Below are positions 39,405-50,073 of a stretch of 64,000 nt of DNA, one piece after another. The position numbers and the translations under genes are program-made. Position 1 is the first letter of the stretch. Each line of letters begins with the position of its first letter. Below the pieces are notes generated by a model that was not told the DNA's origin, made no database searches, and saw nothing but the letters and a program-made list of their open reading frames with translations. This DNA is from Glaciimonas sp. (GTDB lineage: Bacteria > Pseudomonadota > Gammaproteobacteria > Burkholderiales > Burkholderiaceae_D): positions 1 through 64,000 of the forward strand of contig JABBOY010000042.1 of NCBI GenBank assembly GCA_012927585.1. Direction: 5' to 3'.

Positions 39405-42131
39405 TTATGTCTCCTGCGTTGCTGCCAGTGGTAGCGTAAACGTAAAAGTTGCGCCTTCGCCCGGCCGGGATTGGACCCATAACCGGCCACCGAAATGATG
39501 AATGATTTCCCGGCTGATCGGCAAGCCGAGCCCGGTTCCTTGCGGTTTGCCGGTCAGCGTGTCGCCGCCCTGGCGGAATCTATCGAAAATCAATTCCTGG
39601 TCTTGCTCCTGTACGCCGGGGCCATTGTCGTTGACCGCTACTTGCCACTGAGCGTCAAGCGTATTCAGGCTGACGTGGATGCTGCCCTGGGTTTGATCGC
39701 AGAACTTGACTGCATTGGATAGCAGATTGAGCATCACTTGCATCAGGCGATCGTGATCCGCCACGATGGGTGCCGGCTGCGATGGTAATTCAAGCGTCAG
39801 GTGGATGCTATTTTCCTTTAGCAACTGGCTGATGGTACTGAGCGAATCGGTGATTACATCCCTTAGATCGAGCGCTACAGCTTGCCATTCCGCACTGCCG
39901 GAGCCGATCTTGGCAAGATCGAGTACATCGTTGATCAGCCGGGTTAGGCGCTCGCTTTCCTTGATCACTATATCCAGATATTCACTGCGTTGAGCGGCTG
40001 CCAGGCTGGGATTATCGCGCAGTATTTCCGAGAAAGCGCGAATCGATGTCAGCGGCGTGCGCAGCTCGTGGGTTATGGTAGAAATGAAATTATCCTTTAA
40101 ATGATCCAGTTCGGTTAGTCTGGCATTGGCGGCCTTGAGCTCAGTCGAGGCTTGTTCCAATTCGTGCGATTGCTGCTCCAGTTGACGGCTGTAAGCGATG
40201 ACTTGCGAAGTTTCATTCAATATCGCCATGACTTCTTCCAGCCCTAGCGGCTCTTCATCCACCACCGATGCGATCATGGCGCGCGCCGACGCTGCGCCAA
40301 TTGTCCCTGCCAGCTGAATTTCAGCGAAATGCACTAATTCGGCATCGGCCATCTTGAGATTTTTGGTATCGCGCTGCCGGCTGTGCTGTGCCAGCAATTC
40401 ATTGGCTCGGGCGGCTCCCAGGAAACGCCGCAACAAATCCGACAGTGCCTCAACCGAGGCACTACCGCGCCATACGCGCGTGCCAAGTGCGCGGGCGTCC
40501 ACAAACAAAATCGCCTGGGCTTTTTCGACGGCATTTTGGCGGACTGTGAGCGAGACGCCAACATACAAGCCGAGATTGGCCAGCAAGCTCCAGAATAGCG
40601 CGTGCGATACCTGATCCAGTCCGGTCAAGCCGAACAATTGACGCGGTTTCAGCCATTCGATGCCAAACGGCCCTAGTTCGATAAAACTTTCCGGTAACCA
40701 GCCGGACTGTGCAAACGAGGGTAGCAGCAGGGTGTACAGCCAGAGCAGAAAGCCAGCGCATAAACCAGTCAGCGCGCCGCCCAAGGTACCGTTTTTCCAG
40801 TAGATGCCACCCAACATTGCCGGTGCAAACTGGGCCACCGCAGCAAATGAAATCAAGCCTATCGAGACCAGCGCATAGGCTTCTCCGGCCAAGCGAAAAT
40901 ACGCATAGCCCAGCATCATCAGCAGCACAATCGCGCCACGTCGTATATTAAGTAAAAACTTGCTCAGGTCGGCATACTGGTTGCGTCGAAATGACGCAGT
41001 GCGCAACAGCAATGGCATTACCAGGTCGTTGCAGACCATGGTGCTCAGAGCGATGCTTTCGACGATCACCATGCCGGTCGCAGCCGATAACCCTCCGATA
41101 AATACCAGCAACGCCAAGCCTTGCTGCTGCGTTTGCATTGGCAACGCGAGCACGAACATGTCGGCATCGACGCTGCCGTCGGGGAAGTGCATGATGCCGC
41201 CAAAAGCAATCGGCAGCACAAAGATGTTAATGATCAACAGATACAGCGGCAGTAGCCAGATGGCGCGGTTGAGGTGGCTTTCATTGATGTTTTCAATTAC
41301 TGCTATCTGAAATTGGCGCGGCAAAAACAGCAATGACAGCATCGATAGCAGGATCAGCGAAGCCCAACTACCGAAGGCGATGCTGCCGGTATCGCTACCG
41401 ACGGTGAGTAATTTTTGCAATTGCGGAACTAGCTGGGCCTGTTGGAACAGGTTGCCAAAACCGTCGTACATGCCGAAAGTAACGAAGATGCCAACAGCCA
41501 GGAAGGCTACCAGTTTGACGATGGATTCGAATGCGATGGCGGCCACCATGCCTTCATGTCGCTCTGCGACATCCAGATGTCGAGTACCGAACAGAATGGT
41601 GAAGGTTGCCAACAGCAGCGCAATATACAGCGTAGTGTCGCTCCAAATTGGACCTGTCTCGATCCGCCCGGTCATGATGTCGGGATAGTGCAGCAGTACG
41701 GAAAAACTGGCCGAGACGGCCTTCAACTGGAGCGCGATGTAAGGCACGATACCGACCACGGCAATGATCGTAACCAGGCCTCCCAGCAACGCGCTCTTGC
41801 CATAGCGTGAAGCGATAAAGTCGGCAATGGAAGTGATGCGGTTGGCTTTGCTGATGCGGATGATCTTGCGCAACACCATCCACCAGAGTGCGATCATCAG
41901 CGTCGGGCCGAGATAGATCGGCAAAAATCCGATGCCGCTTGCAGCGGCGCGTCCGACGCTGCCGAAGAAGGTCCACGAAGTCGCATACACCGCCAGCGAT
42001 AGTGCATAAATCGTCGGATTGTTGATGATACTGGTACCGGCATCGGCCCGTTTGTCACCGTAATAAGCGATCGCAAACAGTATGCCCAAATAGGCGAATG
42101 ACGCTAGTACGATAACCCAGCCCTGCAGCAT
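39405..42131 (-). CDS. SSS-transporter/STAC sensor histidine kinase (CrbS/MxtR type)
   Basis: A 908-residue hybrid: the first ~480 residues are a sodium:solute symporter domain with about 13 helices, then a STAC linker ([39 protein letters not shown]), a coiled coil, and an intact kinase core: H-box [12 protein letters not shown]-box [10 protein letters not shown], and the G1/F/G2 boxes ending GTGLGLPIS. This architecture is that of CrbS/MxtR, known to control acetyl-CoA synthetase and acetate use. The actP gene beside it fits. The start at 42131 is chosen because it follows the preceding stop by one base. Confidence 0.9.
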   Translation of the reverse strand: MLQGWVIVLASFAYLGILFAIAYYGDKRADAGTSIINNPTIYALSLAVYATSWTFFGSVGRAAASGIGFLPIYLGPTLMIALWWMVLRKIIRISKANRITSIADFIASRYGKSALLGGLVTIIAVVGIVPYIALQLKAVSASFSVLLHYPDIMTGRIETGPIWSDTTLYIALLLATFTILFGTRHLDVAERHEGMVAAIAFESIVKLVAFLAVGIFVTFGMYDGFGNLFQQAQLVPQLQKLLTVGSDTGSIAFGSWASLILLSMLSLLFLPRQFQIAVIENINESHLNRAIWLLPLYLLIINIFVLPIAFGGIMHFPDGSVDADMFVLALPMQTQQQGLALLVFIGGLSAATGMVIVESIALSTMVCNDLVMPLLLRTASFRRNQYADLSKFLLNIRRGAIVLLMMLGYAYFRLAGEAYALVSIGLISFAAVAQFAPAMLGGIYWKNGTLGGALTGLCAGFLLWLYTLLLPSFAQSGWLPESFIELGPFGIEWLKPRQLFGLTGLDQVSHALFWSLLANLGLYVGVSLTVRQNAVEKAQAILFVDARALGTRVWRGSASVEALSDLLRRFLGAARANELLAQHSRQRDTKNLKMADAELVHFAEIQLAGTIGAASARAMIASVVDEEPLGLEEVMAILNETSQVIAYSRQLEQQSHELEQASTELKAANARLTELDHLKDNFISTITHELRTPLTSIRAFSEILRDNPSLAAAQRSEYLDIVIKESERLTRLINDVLDLAKIGSGSAEWQAVALDLRDVITDSLSTISQLLKENSIHLTLELPSQPAPIVADHDRLMQVMLNLLSNAVKFCDQTQGSIHVSLNTLDAQWQVAVNDNGPGVQEQDQELIFDRFRQGGDTLTGKPQGTGLGLPISREIIHHFGGRLWVQSRPGEGATFTFTLPLAATQET

Positions 42132-42132
42132 G

Positions 42133-42381
42133 TCAGTCTTTCGCAATCAGTGTGACGGCGTCGCCGGCAGCACAGCTCTCGGGTTGCGACGATTTTTCTG
42201 CAACATACGCCAGCAGGCCGATGATCAGCGCCCAGGCAATAAACAGATAAGCATACAAAATAGGGATGCCGAACCAGGTACTGGCATCGTTAAACAGTGC
42301 CAGCAGCGGATAATTCAACAGGATCCAGCCTAGGGTGAAAATGGCGGCAAAGCGCTGGCCGGTAAGGTTGTGTTGGAACAT
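42133..42381 (-). CDS. Small membrane protein preceding the SSS-kinase
   Basis: An 82-residue protein with two hydrophobic helices (about 12-32 and 40-61) and a polar tail. Its stop is one base from the kinase start, so it is translationally coupled. Small proteins of this shape commonly precede SSS-type kinases and transporters, perhaps as stabilising partners. Function unknown. Confidence 0.75.
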   Translation of the reverse strand: MFQHNLTGQRFAAIFTLGWILLNYPLLALFNDASTWFGIPILYAYLFIAWALIIGLLAYVAEKSSQPESCAAGDAVTLIAKD

Positions 42382-42459
42382 GGGAGATCCTTTGCGGCCT
42401 GACTTTGAATGGAATTAATATTGCTCTAAAGCGTGGCGACCGTCAAATTTACTCAGATT

Positions 42460-42488
42460 AAAAAAACCCCGGAAATTACTTGCCGGGG
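42460..42488 (-). terminator. Intrinsic terminator after actP
   Basis: On the minus strand CCCCGG/CCGGGG pair around a ten-base loop and run into seven Ts, 23 bases past the actP stop. Confidence 0.9.
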
Positions 42489-42510
42489 CTGTGTACTTCA
42501 CATTACAAGG

Positions 42511-44175
42511 TTAGTGACCGGAAGCGCCTGCAGCTCCAATACCGGTTTCCGAACGCACTTTCTGCGCTTCGTAACCTGCACGGTCGAGGCGGGCTCTATC
42601 GCTGGTATCAAGAATTGAAAACAGCCAGATGCCGACGAAACCGGCGGTCATCGAAAATAATGCTGGCGATGTGTATGGGAAAATAGCATTCTGATAACCC
42701 AGCACGTCAACCCATACCGACTTCGATACCACCGTCAAGCCAACTGCGGTAATCAGGCCAAGAAAACCGCCAACAGTGGCGCCGCGTGTGGTGCAATCTT
42801 TCCACAAGACCGACATGAACAAAACAGGGAAGTTGGCTGAAGCGGCAATCGCGAACGCCAGCGATACCATGAATGCGATGTTCTGTTTCTCGAACACGAT
42901 ACCCAGCATCACTGCAATGATGCCCAGTGCCACGGTAGTGACGCGTGATACCCGTAGCTCGTCAGCGCTGGTTGCCTGGCCTTTTTTGAACACGGTTGCA
43001 TACAGGTCATGCGACACCGCCGAGGCGCCGGACAGAGTCAAGCCTGCCACCACAGCCAAGATAGTTGCGAACGCAACTGCTGAGATGAAGCCGAGGAACA
43101 CGTTGCCGCCCACTGCATTGGCCAAGTGGATCGCCGCCATGTTATTGCCGCCCAACAGCTTGCCGGCAGCATCCTTGAATTCTGGATTGGTGCTGACCAG
43201 AACGATGGCGCCAAAACCGATGATGAAAGTCAGAATATAGAAGTAAGCGATCCATGTGGTGGCCCAGAATACCGATTTGCGTGCTTCCTTGGCGCTTGGC
43301 ACGGTGAAAAAGCGCATCAGGATGTGCGGCAGTCCGGCAGTACCGAACATCAGCGCCATACCGAACGATATGGCTGAAATCGGATCTTTGATAAAGGTGC
43401 CAGGCCCCATGATGGCGTCTTTTTTGTCATGGATTTCAACTGCCTTTGCAAACAGTGCTTCAGGGCTGAAATGGAATTGTGCCATCACAACAAAGGCCAT
43501 GAAAGTGGCGCCTGCCAGTAGCATGCATGCCTTGATGATCTGTACCCAGGTAGTGGCAGTCATGCCGCCGAATAATACATACACCATCATCAGGCTGCCG
43601 ACGATCACGACTGCGATCCAGTATTCCAGGCCGAACAGCAGCTTGATCAACTGACCGGCACCAACCATCTGTGCAATCAGGTAAAACGCCACCACTACCA
43701 GCGTGCCCGATGCTGCAAAAACACGGACCGGCGTTTGCGCGAAGCGATAAGCAGCCACGTCGGCAAAGGTGAAGCGACCGAGGTTGCGCAGCCGTTCCGC
43801 CATCAGGAAGGTAATGATAGGCCAGCCGACCAGAAAGCCGATCGAATAGATCAGGCCGTCATAGCCGTTCAGGTACACGGCTGCCGAAATGCCCAGAAAT
43901 GATGCTGCCGACATGTAGTCGCCGGCAATTGCCAAGCCGTTCTGAAAGCCGGTGATGCCGCCGCCCGCAGTATAAAAATCGGCTGCAGATTTGGTTCTGG
44001 CAGCGGCCCATTTGGTGATGAACAGGGTGAAGATGACAAACACGGCAAACATGCTGATTGCCGTCCAATTGGTCGGTTGCTTTACAGCCTGACCGAGATC
44101 GGCACCGGCAGCATAAGCGGCACCTGCCAGAGAAAACAGTGCCAGTGCACCAAAAAACCGTTTCATATTCGTCAT
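42511..44175 (-). CDS. actP: Cation/acetate symporter ActP
   Basis: Sodium:solute symporter that takes up acetate and other short monocarboxylates. 554 residues; an N-terminal signal-like segment (5-22, [18 protein letters not shown]) is followed by 13 helices. The conserved [31 protein letters not shown] stretch (positions ~66-96) and the DUF485 gene upstream identify ActP. Its ATG overlaps the DUF485 stop by one base. Confidence 0.95.
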   Translation of the reverse strand: MTNMKRFFGALALFSLAGAAYAAGADLGQAVKQPTNWTAISMFAVFVIFTLFITKWAAARTKSAADFYTAGGGITGFQNGLAIAGDYMSAASFLGISAAVYLNGYDGLIYSIGFLVGWPIITFLMAERLRNLGRFTFADVAAYRFAQTPVRVFAASGTLVVVAFYLIAQMVGAGQLIKLLFGLEYWIAVVIVGSLMMVYVLFGGMTATTWVQIIKACMLLAGATFMAFVVMAQFHFSPEALFAKAVEIHDKKDAIMGPGTFIKDPISAISFGMALMFGTAGLPHILMRFFTVPSAKEARKSVFWATTWIAYFYILTFIIGFGAIVLVSTNPEFKDAAGKLLGGNNMAAIHLANAVGGNVFLGFISAVAFATILAVVAGLTLSGASAVSHDLYATVFKKGQATSADELRVSRVTTVALGIIAVMLGIVFEKQNIAFMVSLAFAIAASANFPVLFMSVLWKDCTTRGATVGGFLGLITAVGLTVVSKSVWVDVLGYQNAIFPYTSPALFSMTAGFVGIWLFSILDTSDRARLDRAGYEAQKVRSETGIGAAGASGH

Positions 44176-44480
44176 TAAAGCACCTCTTTGCGGATTTTGG
44201 CAGTTAGGTCATCAAACTCGCTATTGGCGCGTCGAACGTAGATGCCCGTGATGATGACGGTAAATATAATCACGAAAAGCCCGATTGGCATGCCCCAGGT
44301 CATCACGCCTGTTCCCATTTTGGCTGCGAGTAATTCCTTGTCGAATGCGATCAGCAAGATGAAGCCGTAATACACGACCATCATGAACCAGGTCAGGGTC
44401 CAGCCATAACTTGATCGAGTTGAAACCAGTTTTTGATAATTGGGATTGGCTTTTATCTTTTGAACAAGATCATCTTCCAT
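44175..44480 (-). CDS. DUF485 membrane protein (YjcH type)
   Basis: A 101-residue protein with two membrane helices (about 28-50 and 62-84) and the family opening [16 protein letters not shown]. In E. coli the homologue YjcH sits between acs and actP. Co-translated with actP through a one-base overlap. Accessory role in acetate uptake is inferred from this invariant pairing. Confidence 0.92.
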   Translation of the reverse strand: MEDDLVQKIKANPNYQKLVSTRSSYGWTLTWFMMVVYYGFILLIAFDKELLAAKMGTGVMTWGMPIGLFVIIFTVIITGIYVRRANSEFDDLTAKIRKEVL

Positions 44481-44922
44481 TTTTAAAATCTCCTATAGTT
44501 ATGTTATCAAACCACGAGGTTGAATCGATAGAGACGTTGGCGCCGGAAAGTCGTCGGCTTGATTGGCGTCATTTGATGTAAAGAGATGTTTGAAATCGTC
44601 ATTACAATATGGTCTCAGCAGTCAGGCTATCTTTAATTACTTACTTAACACTTACTTTGCGCGCAATCATTGGATAATTAGATCGATACGCGGTGACGGC
44701 CCAATGCGTATCACTGGAGCAGCGCGAATCACGTTCTTGAGAAATCAAACCGGCGTTTGTCGCCCTTCTAATAGTTTGTCGCCCCTTTAATAATATGCTG
44801 TGTAGTTGTTTATCGGTATTAAATACCTGCGGTAAATGCACTATTATTGTGCATTCTCATAATTTTTTCTTAAACACTATCTATCCATCCATTTGTTAGT
44901 TATCCATGTGTGGGCCAATCCT
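44481..44922. other. Divergent control region between DUF485-actP and the cNMP/CBS gene
   Basis: A 442-base, AT-rich interval that must carry both promoters. Two small palindromes are visible: GGTATTAAATACC at 44814-44826 and TGCAC/GTGCA around 44837-44853. They could be operator sites. I see no FNR box, sigma-54 box or open frame of note. Confidence 0.45.
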
Positions 44923-46839
44923 ATGCTGCAGACCAAATCTTCGCTGACAAATCAGGAGATTGCCAAGATGGCAGACTTCGAACCATTTTCCACCTTGGCG
45001 CCAGAGCGGTTGGGGGCGTTATTTGAGGCGGCCCAGTTGGTTTGCTTTGCCGCCGGTGCACCGATCTTTGATTCACAGTTGCAGGGCGGGCAGCGCGCAA
45101 TCCTGATTATTCGCCAAGGACGGGTGTCGGTGCGCAGCACAGCCATAGAAAATGGCGTCGGCGAACTACTTGGTCCCGGCATGTTACTGCCGCTTGATCT
45201 CGCTCTGCCGCTGCGGGAGTCTGTCGAGACCTATACCGCCGCTGAGAATTGCGTGTGCTGGTCGCTGGCTGCACCTTGTGTTGCCGCGTTGCTGGCAGAG
45301 CCCGCGGTGCTGCGCTGGGCCATTGACCAGTGCTGGCGCCATCACGAGCGGTTAATGCAAAATATCGTGACCGATATCGAATCAAACCGCATCGCCGCAC
45401 AGATCAACTTTCAGCCTTTGAGCAGCCTGATCAAGCAGAGCCCACTGACCGTCGACGTATCGGATAGCGTCCAGCAGGCGATAGCGCTCATGACCCAGCA
45501 CCGAATCGGATCGGTGATCGTGACCGATGCCGGACGCGTGGCCGGGATACTGACCGAGTCCGATACGTTGCGGCGGGTACTCGCACCCGGCCTGGATTTG
45601 GCGCGCCCGGTCAGCACGGTAATGACGCCAGCGCCGGTATGTTTACCTATGACCAGTTCGGTGGCGGAAGCGGCGCTTGCTATGGCCAGCCGCTCGATTC
45701 GCCACCTGCCGGTTGTTTCGGAGGATGGCGCACTGGTTGGCGTAATTTCGGAGCGTGACTTGTTCGTACTTCAGCGTACCGGCTTCGGTCATCTGGAAGC
45801 CCCGATTGAGCGGGCAACTTCGATTGCAGCGCTGCGCAATGCGGTCGATAGCATCCGCACCACCTGCAGCGGCCTGTTTCGTTACGGCATGAGCGCCGAG
45901 CAGATCACGGCCATGGTCTCTGCGCTCAATGACCGAGTGCTGGTTCAGCTGATTCACATCGTCGGCGAGCCTGTGATGCAGGAGGGGCAAGGGGGGCAAC
46001 AAGTGCGCTATTGCTGGCTGGCCTTTGGCTCGGAAGGGCGCCAGGAGCAGACCTTTTCCACCGATCAAGACAATGGCATCATTTTTGCACCGCCGCCGGG
46101 CGCCGATGCGGCTGCAGTCACGGTTCTGCGCAATACATTGCTGCAGTTCGCGTCCACCGTCAATGTGGGGCTGGATGCCTGCGGCTTTCCATTATGCGAG
46201 GGCGACATCATGGCGCGCAATCCCAAGTGGTGCCTTACTTTTGATGAATGGAAGAGCCGCTTTGCCACATGGATCTGTACGTCCGACCGACAATCGTTAG
46301 TGCTTTCAAGCATCTTTTTCGATTTGCGCCCCCTGTACGGGGATGCTGCACTGGCGGAAACCCTGCGCGACACTCTATTTGCGCTGTGCCGGGATAACCC
46401 CCTGTTCCTGCATCTGATGGCCAAGAATGCGCTGGAAACTTCGGTTCCGCTGGGCGTGCTGTCGCGTTTTTCCACGGATGGCGGCAAGTTCGGAGGGACT
46501 ATCGACCTGAAAAAACGTGCAGCCCGACTGTTTGTGGATATCGGCCGAATCTTTTCGCTGGCGCACGGTGTGCGCGCCACAAATACCGCGCAGAGACTGC
46601 TGTTGGGCGGTGCCAGGGCGGGGCGAAAATCAGAGGCAATCGAGGCCGATGTTGCTGCCTTTCATTTTGTCCAGACCATCCGCATACGCGGCCAGCTCAA
46701 CCGTTCCGCAGCCAGTCACAACGATCCCAACCGGATTAATCCGTATGCCTTGAACGAAATCGATCAGCGGGTTTTGATCGAAGCATTACGGCAGGTAAAG
46801 TTGTTGCAGACGCGCTTGCGGGTTGAATATCAGATCTGA
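44923..46839 (+). CDS. cNMP-binding/CBS-pair/DUF294 nucleotidyltransferase-like protein
   Basis: A 638-residue cytoplasmic protein: cyclic-nucleotide-binding-like domain (about 20-145), two CBS domains (about 165-285), then a DUF294 nucleotidyltransferase domain with GSEGRQEQTFSTDQDNG (the G-S plus D-x-D catalytic pattern) and a helical C-terminal domain. In Pseudomonas and Vibrio such a gene is typically found near actP, a DnaQ-like exonuclease and the CrbS/MxtR kinase, as here, and is thought to be a regulator. The ATG at 44923 is chosen; a TTG at 44893 would add ten residues. Confidence 0.88.
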   Translation: MLQTKSSLTNQEIAKMADFEPFSTLAPERLGALFEAAQLVCFAAGAPIFDSQLQGGQRAILIIRQGRVSVRSTAIENGVGELLGPGMLLPLDLALPLRESVETYTAAENCVCWSLAAPCVAALLAEPAVLRWAIDQCWRHHERLMQNIVTDIESNRIAAQINFQPLSSLIKQSPLTVDVSDSVQQAIALMTQHRIGSVIVTDAGRVAGILTESDTLRRVLAPGLDLARPVSTVMTPAPVCLPMTSSVAEAALAMASRSIRHLPVVSEDGALVGVISERDLFVLQRTGFGHLEAPIERATSIAALRNAVDSIRTTCSGLFRYGMSAEQITAMVSALNDRVLVQLIHIVGEPVMQEGQGGQQVRYCWLAFGSEGRQEQTFSTDQDNGIIFAPPPGADAAAVTVLRNTLLQFASTVNVGLDACGFPLCEGDIMARNPKWCLTFDEWKSRFATWICTSDRQSLVLSSIFFDLRPLYGDAALAETLRDTLFALCRDNPLFLHLMAKNALETSVPLGVLSRFSTDGGKFGGTIDLKKRAARLFVDIGRIFSLAHGVRATNTAQRLLLGGARAGRKSEAIEADVAAFHFVQTIRIRGQLNRSAASHNDPNRINPYALNEIDQRVLIEALRQVKLLQTRLRVEYQI

Positions 46840-46850
46840 GCTTGCGGATG

Positions 46851-47690
46851 TTAATGCGACATCAGCACCGGCACTGTCATGGATTGCATCATGGTGCGGG
46901 TGGCCCCGCCCAGTATCGTTTCACGGAAGCGCGAATGGCCGTATCCGCCCATGACAATCATATCCACATGCATATCGCTGGACAGTGATAACAGGCTGTT
47001 GCCAATATCGATGTTGCTAGCTTCTAGCGATATTTCGACCTTGACACCGTGGCGGGCCAGGTACAGTGCGATATCGGCGCCGGGTTCGACGCTGTGGGTA
47101 TCGGTCTTGGCGTCGTTGTTGAATATCACGACATGGGCGATCTCGGCCCGTTTCAATAGCGGGATCGCATTGGTCACTGCGCGCGTGGCTTCCTTGCTGC
47201 CATCCCAGGCGATCAGGATGCGTTTCCCGATTTTTTCAAAGTACCCTGTATACGGGATCATCAGTACCGGGCGACCGGAATGGATCAACACATATTCAGG
47301 AAAATCTGACAGTATTGTGGTTGATGGTTGAGCCGGGTCGATTTGTCCAATCACCACCAGATCGCTGTAACGGGCCTGCAGGCAGATACCGCCGGCAGCC
47401 TCGTCATCGATCACCCGCTGCTCGAATGAACTGACGCCGATTTTTTGAACCAGCGGCTCGAATTGCTGCAGCGCCCGGCTGGCGCGCTCCCTTAGAAATG
47501 TCATGTGCGAGACCAAGCCTGGATCGTTATTGATGATGGTCATGTCCCGATACAGGTAACGGGATACGCCGGTCATGGCAGCGCCTATTAGATGGGCATT
47601 TTCAGTCAGAGCGATTTCACTTGCAATTCGGATGCAATCTGCTGCGTGTTTTGACTCGTCGACGTGCACGAGAATGGTCTTGAACGACAT
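46851..47690 (-). CDS. Universal stress protein, two-domain
   Basis: A 279-residue tandem universal stress protein with two UspA domains: FKTILVHVDESKHA at the start and RILIAWDGSKEATRA midway. The second repeat ends with the ATP-binding glycine pattern GGYGHSRFRETILGG-x-TR, implying nucleotide binding. A perfect FNR box lies 60 bases upstream and AAGGAG precedes the ATG, so it is probably induced at low oxygen. Convergent with the cNMP/CBS gene. Confidence 0.92.
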   Translation of the reverse strand: MSFKTILVHVDESKHAADCIRIASEIALTENAHLIGAAMTGVSRYLYRDMTIINNDPGLVSHMTFLRERASRALQQFEPLVQKIGVSSFEQRVIDDEAAGGICLQARYSDLVVIGQIDPAQPSTTILSDFPEYVLIHSGRPVLMIPYTGYFEKIGKRILIAWDGSKEATRAVTNAIPLLKRAEIAHVVIFNNDAKTDTHSVEPGADIALYLARHGVKVEISLEASNIDIGNSLLSLSSDMHVDMIVMGGYGHSRFRETILGGATRTMMQSMTVPVLMSH

Positions 47691-47749
47691 GCAGTACTCC
47701 TTGGTTGATGTGTGGCTAAAAACAGTAACGTGCTCGGCTTCCGGCAGGT

Positions 47750-47763
47750 TTGATCAATATCAA
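47750..47763. promoter_or_regulatory. FNR/Anr box upstream of the tandem universal stress protein
   Basis: TTGAT-CAAT-ATCAA, a perfect FNR-type palindrome, 60 bases from the stress-protein start and about 160 bases from the phasin start on the other strand. Second such site in the window. Confidence 0.8.
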
Positions 47764-47924
47764 TATCTTTAGCGGTAGGGGAAGCGGTTAGCGAATCAAC
47801 TTTTGATATTACGCAAACCGCGCTGCCATGCAAGTGCTAAAATATTTTTCCTGCGACTGGCGGGCTCTTTGTTTGCCGCAGAATGCCACCCATGGTTTTT
47901 TATTTATTCCACTGGAGCACCATT

Positions 47925-48497
47925 ATGCAAAATCCCGAAAACGCTTTGTCCAATTCCTATAAAAACCAGTTGCATGCAACCCAGCAACTGTCAGAAGCAG
48001 TGTTAACCTGCACCGAAAAAATCGATCAGGTGGTTCTGAACACAACGCATGCGTTGTTCAATGAGCAAATGCAGCTTGTGCAGGCGCTGGCGACTAGTCG
48101 TGACATGAATCAGATTGCCTTGCTGCAATCAAGTTTTCTTTCGCATACGCCGGATTACATTAGCAAATCCCAGAAAGAGATGTTGCAAATATGTCAGGAA
48201 ATGCAAAATAAAGTCGGAAAAGTTATGGAACAGTACTTTGAACATGTCAGTAACGCGCAACTCATGCCGAAGCCCATGATGCCCATGCCAGCATTGGGGA
48301 GTAAGGGAAATAGTGACTTGATAAGGCCAATGACCGATCTGTTTAATGTCTGGAGCGCGGCATTCAAGGAGGCGTCGACGCTTGCAACCCATAATATCGA
48401 GGTCGCTCGCACCAATTTCGAAAAAGTCAACGATACCATCACGGAAGAAAAAAAAGCCGCAATTAAATCTGCAGCGGCCCACGAAAAGCAGAAATAG
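47925..48497 (+). CDS. Phasin family protein (second copy)
   Basis: A 190-residue phasin-like helical protein, start at the ATG at 47925 (MQNPENALS); a frame from 47883 adds 14 stray residues. It has long helices with heptads and a basic tail KSAAAHEKQK, plus a methionine/proline-rich segment (PKPMMPMPALG) in the middle. It differs much from the copy at 19648, so the two are not recent duplicates. Divergent from the stress protein across the FNR box. Confidence 0.75.
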   Translation: MQNPENALSNSYKNQLHATQQLSEAVLTCTEKIDQVVLNTTHALFNEQMQLVQALATSRDMNQIALLQSSFLSHTPDYISKSQKEMLQICQEMQNKVGKVMEQYFEHVSNAQLMPKPMMPMPALGSKGNSDLIRPMTDLFNVWSAAFKEASTLATHNIEVARTNFEKVNDTITEEKKAAIKSAAAHEKQK

Positions 48498-48510
48498 GAA
48501 TTTTCCGGCG

Positions 48511-49155
48511 TCAGCGATGTGGGGTGTTAATCATGTTTTGCGCGACCGCATACTGAACCAGTTGCGCGAGCGAATCCACATGCATTTTTTGTAGCAGATT
48601 GGTTTTATGGGTACTGATGGTTTTTACACTTAAATGCAGAAATTTGGCAATTTCGGTAATCGATTTGCCATGCACCAGAAGGTTGAAAACCTCGAATTCA
48701 CGGTTTGACAACCGGTCATGCGGCAAGATATCGTGCGGCTCCATGATTTCCAGCGCCAGTTGTTCGGCGACTTCAGCGCTTATGTAGGGACGTCCTGCAG
48801 CCACTTTCTCGATCGCACTGAGCAATTGGGTGCCGGCGCTTTCTTTGGTTAGATAACCGCGCGCGCCTGCCCGTATCGTGCGCACTGCATATTGTTCTTC
48901 TTCATGCATGGTGAGCACCAGGATCGGTAGTTTTGGCGCTTCGCTCTTGATTTGCCGGATCAGTTCGACTCCGCTGCGCCCAGGCATTGAAAGATCCAGC
49001 AATAGCAGGTCAAATCCGCCTTCCCTCACTTTTGCCATAACTTCAAAGCCATTAACAGCCTCGCCGACGACTTCGATATTTTCTGCACTGTCCAGGATGC
49101 GCTTGAGGCCTTCACGCATGATGGTGTGATCGTCTGCAATGACTAAACGTATCAT
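48511..49155 (-). CDS. NarL/FixJ-type response regulator
   Basis: A 214-residue two-domain regulator: receiver (ADDHTIMREG, LLLDLSMPG with the phospho-acceptor near D54, and TKES) and a LuxR-type helix-turn-helix (LSNREFEVFNLLVHGKSITEIA, positions ~150-171). No kinase gene is adjacent, so it is an orphan. CrbR/ErdR, the partners of SSS-type kinases, are also LuxR-type regulators, so a link to the kinase 7 kb away is possible but not shown. The start at MIRLVIAD (49155) is chosen over longer frames up to 49221. Confidence 0.88.
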   Translation of the reverse strand: MIRLVIADDHTIMREGLKRILDSAENIEVVGEAVNGFEVMAKVREGGFDLLLLDLSMPGRSGVELIRQIKSEAPKLPILVLTMHEEEQYAVRTIRAGARGYLTKESAGTQLLSAIEKVAAGRPYISAEVAEQLALEIMEPHDILPHDRLSNREFEVFNLLVHGKSITEIAKFLHLSVKTISTHKTNLLQKMHVDSLAQLVQYAVAQNMINTPHR

Positions 49156-49323
49156 CGGTTTAACCATTCTTGAAAGATAGAGTGATTCCTTGAGTGGGAT
49201 AGAAACATTGATCGCAAGCACCGGCGCAACGATGTTGAGAATGCAGCACCGCCCGTCCCGGGCCTATGGTGTGCATGACTATCCTGCGATACAACGATCA
49301 GAAATCGTAATTGTTCGATCAAA

Positions 49324-49788
49324 TCAAGCTGCGCTTGATTTTCCCATTCGATATACCAACACAGGGATCTGGCATAAGGAAAGGACTTTCGCAGTAACGC
49401 TGCCCAGAATCAATTGTCCCCAACCGCCGCGTCCGTGGGATCCCATAAAAATCAAGTCACACTGATTCTTATGGGCGGCTTGGGCGATATTTTTCGCAGG
49501 AGTATCCGCAAATTCGATGATGCCGGTGAATTTCAGACCGGCCGCTTCTGCTGATTTTCGTATCGTCTGCAAGTAACTTTCGCCTGCCTGGCGCATGGAT
49601 GCCTTGTACTCTTCTTCCGATGGATAGCTCGGAGGAATAATTTCTACATAGATTGGGTACTGGTATTCGGGGGCGACGTAAAACCCGACTACTTCAGCAT
49701 GCAATTGCAAGGCAAATTCCACCCCGGCCTGAGAGGCAGTGTTGGAGAAGTCTGAACCATCGGTTGGAATCAAAATCTTTTGATACAT
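49324..49788 (-). CDS. Universal stress protein, single-domain
   Basis: A 154-residue UspA-type protein: MYQKILIPTDGSDFS at the start and the ATP-binding GSHGRGGWGQLILGSVTAKVL pattern near the end. The start at 49788 is preceded by AAGGATGCC; the frame extended to 49980 is not supported. Unlike the tandem stress protein it has no visible FNR box. Confidence 0.9.
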   Translation of the reverse strand: MYQKILIPTDGSDFSNTASQAGVEFALQLHAEVVGFYVAPEYQYPIYVEIIPPSYPSEEEYKASMRQAGESYLQTIRKSAEAAGLKFTGIIEFADTPAKNIAQAAHKNQCDLIFMGSHGRGGWGQLILGSVTAKVLSLCQIPVLVYRMGKSSAA

Positions 49789-49953
49789 ATGGCATCCTTG
49801 AAGAAATATATTCCAAAGCGTTAAAGGTGGCAGGCTGCTTGTGGCTATGCTTGGCAAATGCATAAACTGAACGCCTGACAATTGCAAACTGACAATGGGA
49901 GTATAGGTGATTGTGGCAATGGTGGCTAGATTTACCGTATGCCTGTTGCCGCA

Positions 49954-49971
49954 AGACACGAAAAGCACGAA
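49954..49971. repeat. 18-bp repeat, first copy
   Basis: AGACACGAAAAGCACGAA, identical to the copy at 53877-53894. Located about 165 bases upstream of the single-domain stress protein gene. Confidence 0.6.
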
Positions 49972-50073
49972 AGAATGCACAACACAGTTCTTTTGGCTGC
50001 GCCGGAGAGGTTTGTTCGCAACTATTTAGCCGGCACTGGATAACCCCCCCCCTTTCGCGCGTGCAGGCATCCG

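Noticed and set aside
50041-50055. Run of nine Cs after the MgtC-family gene
   Set aside because: Outside coding sequence, so no on/off frame switch can be argued; could be sequence noise.
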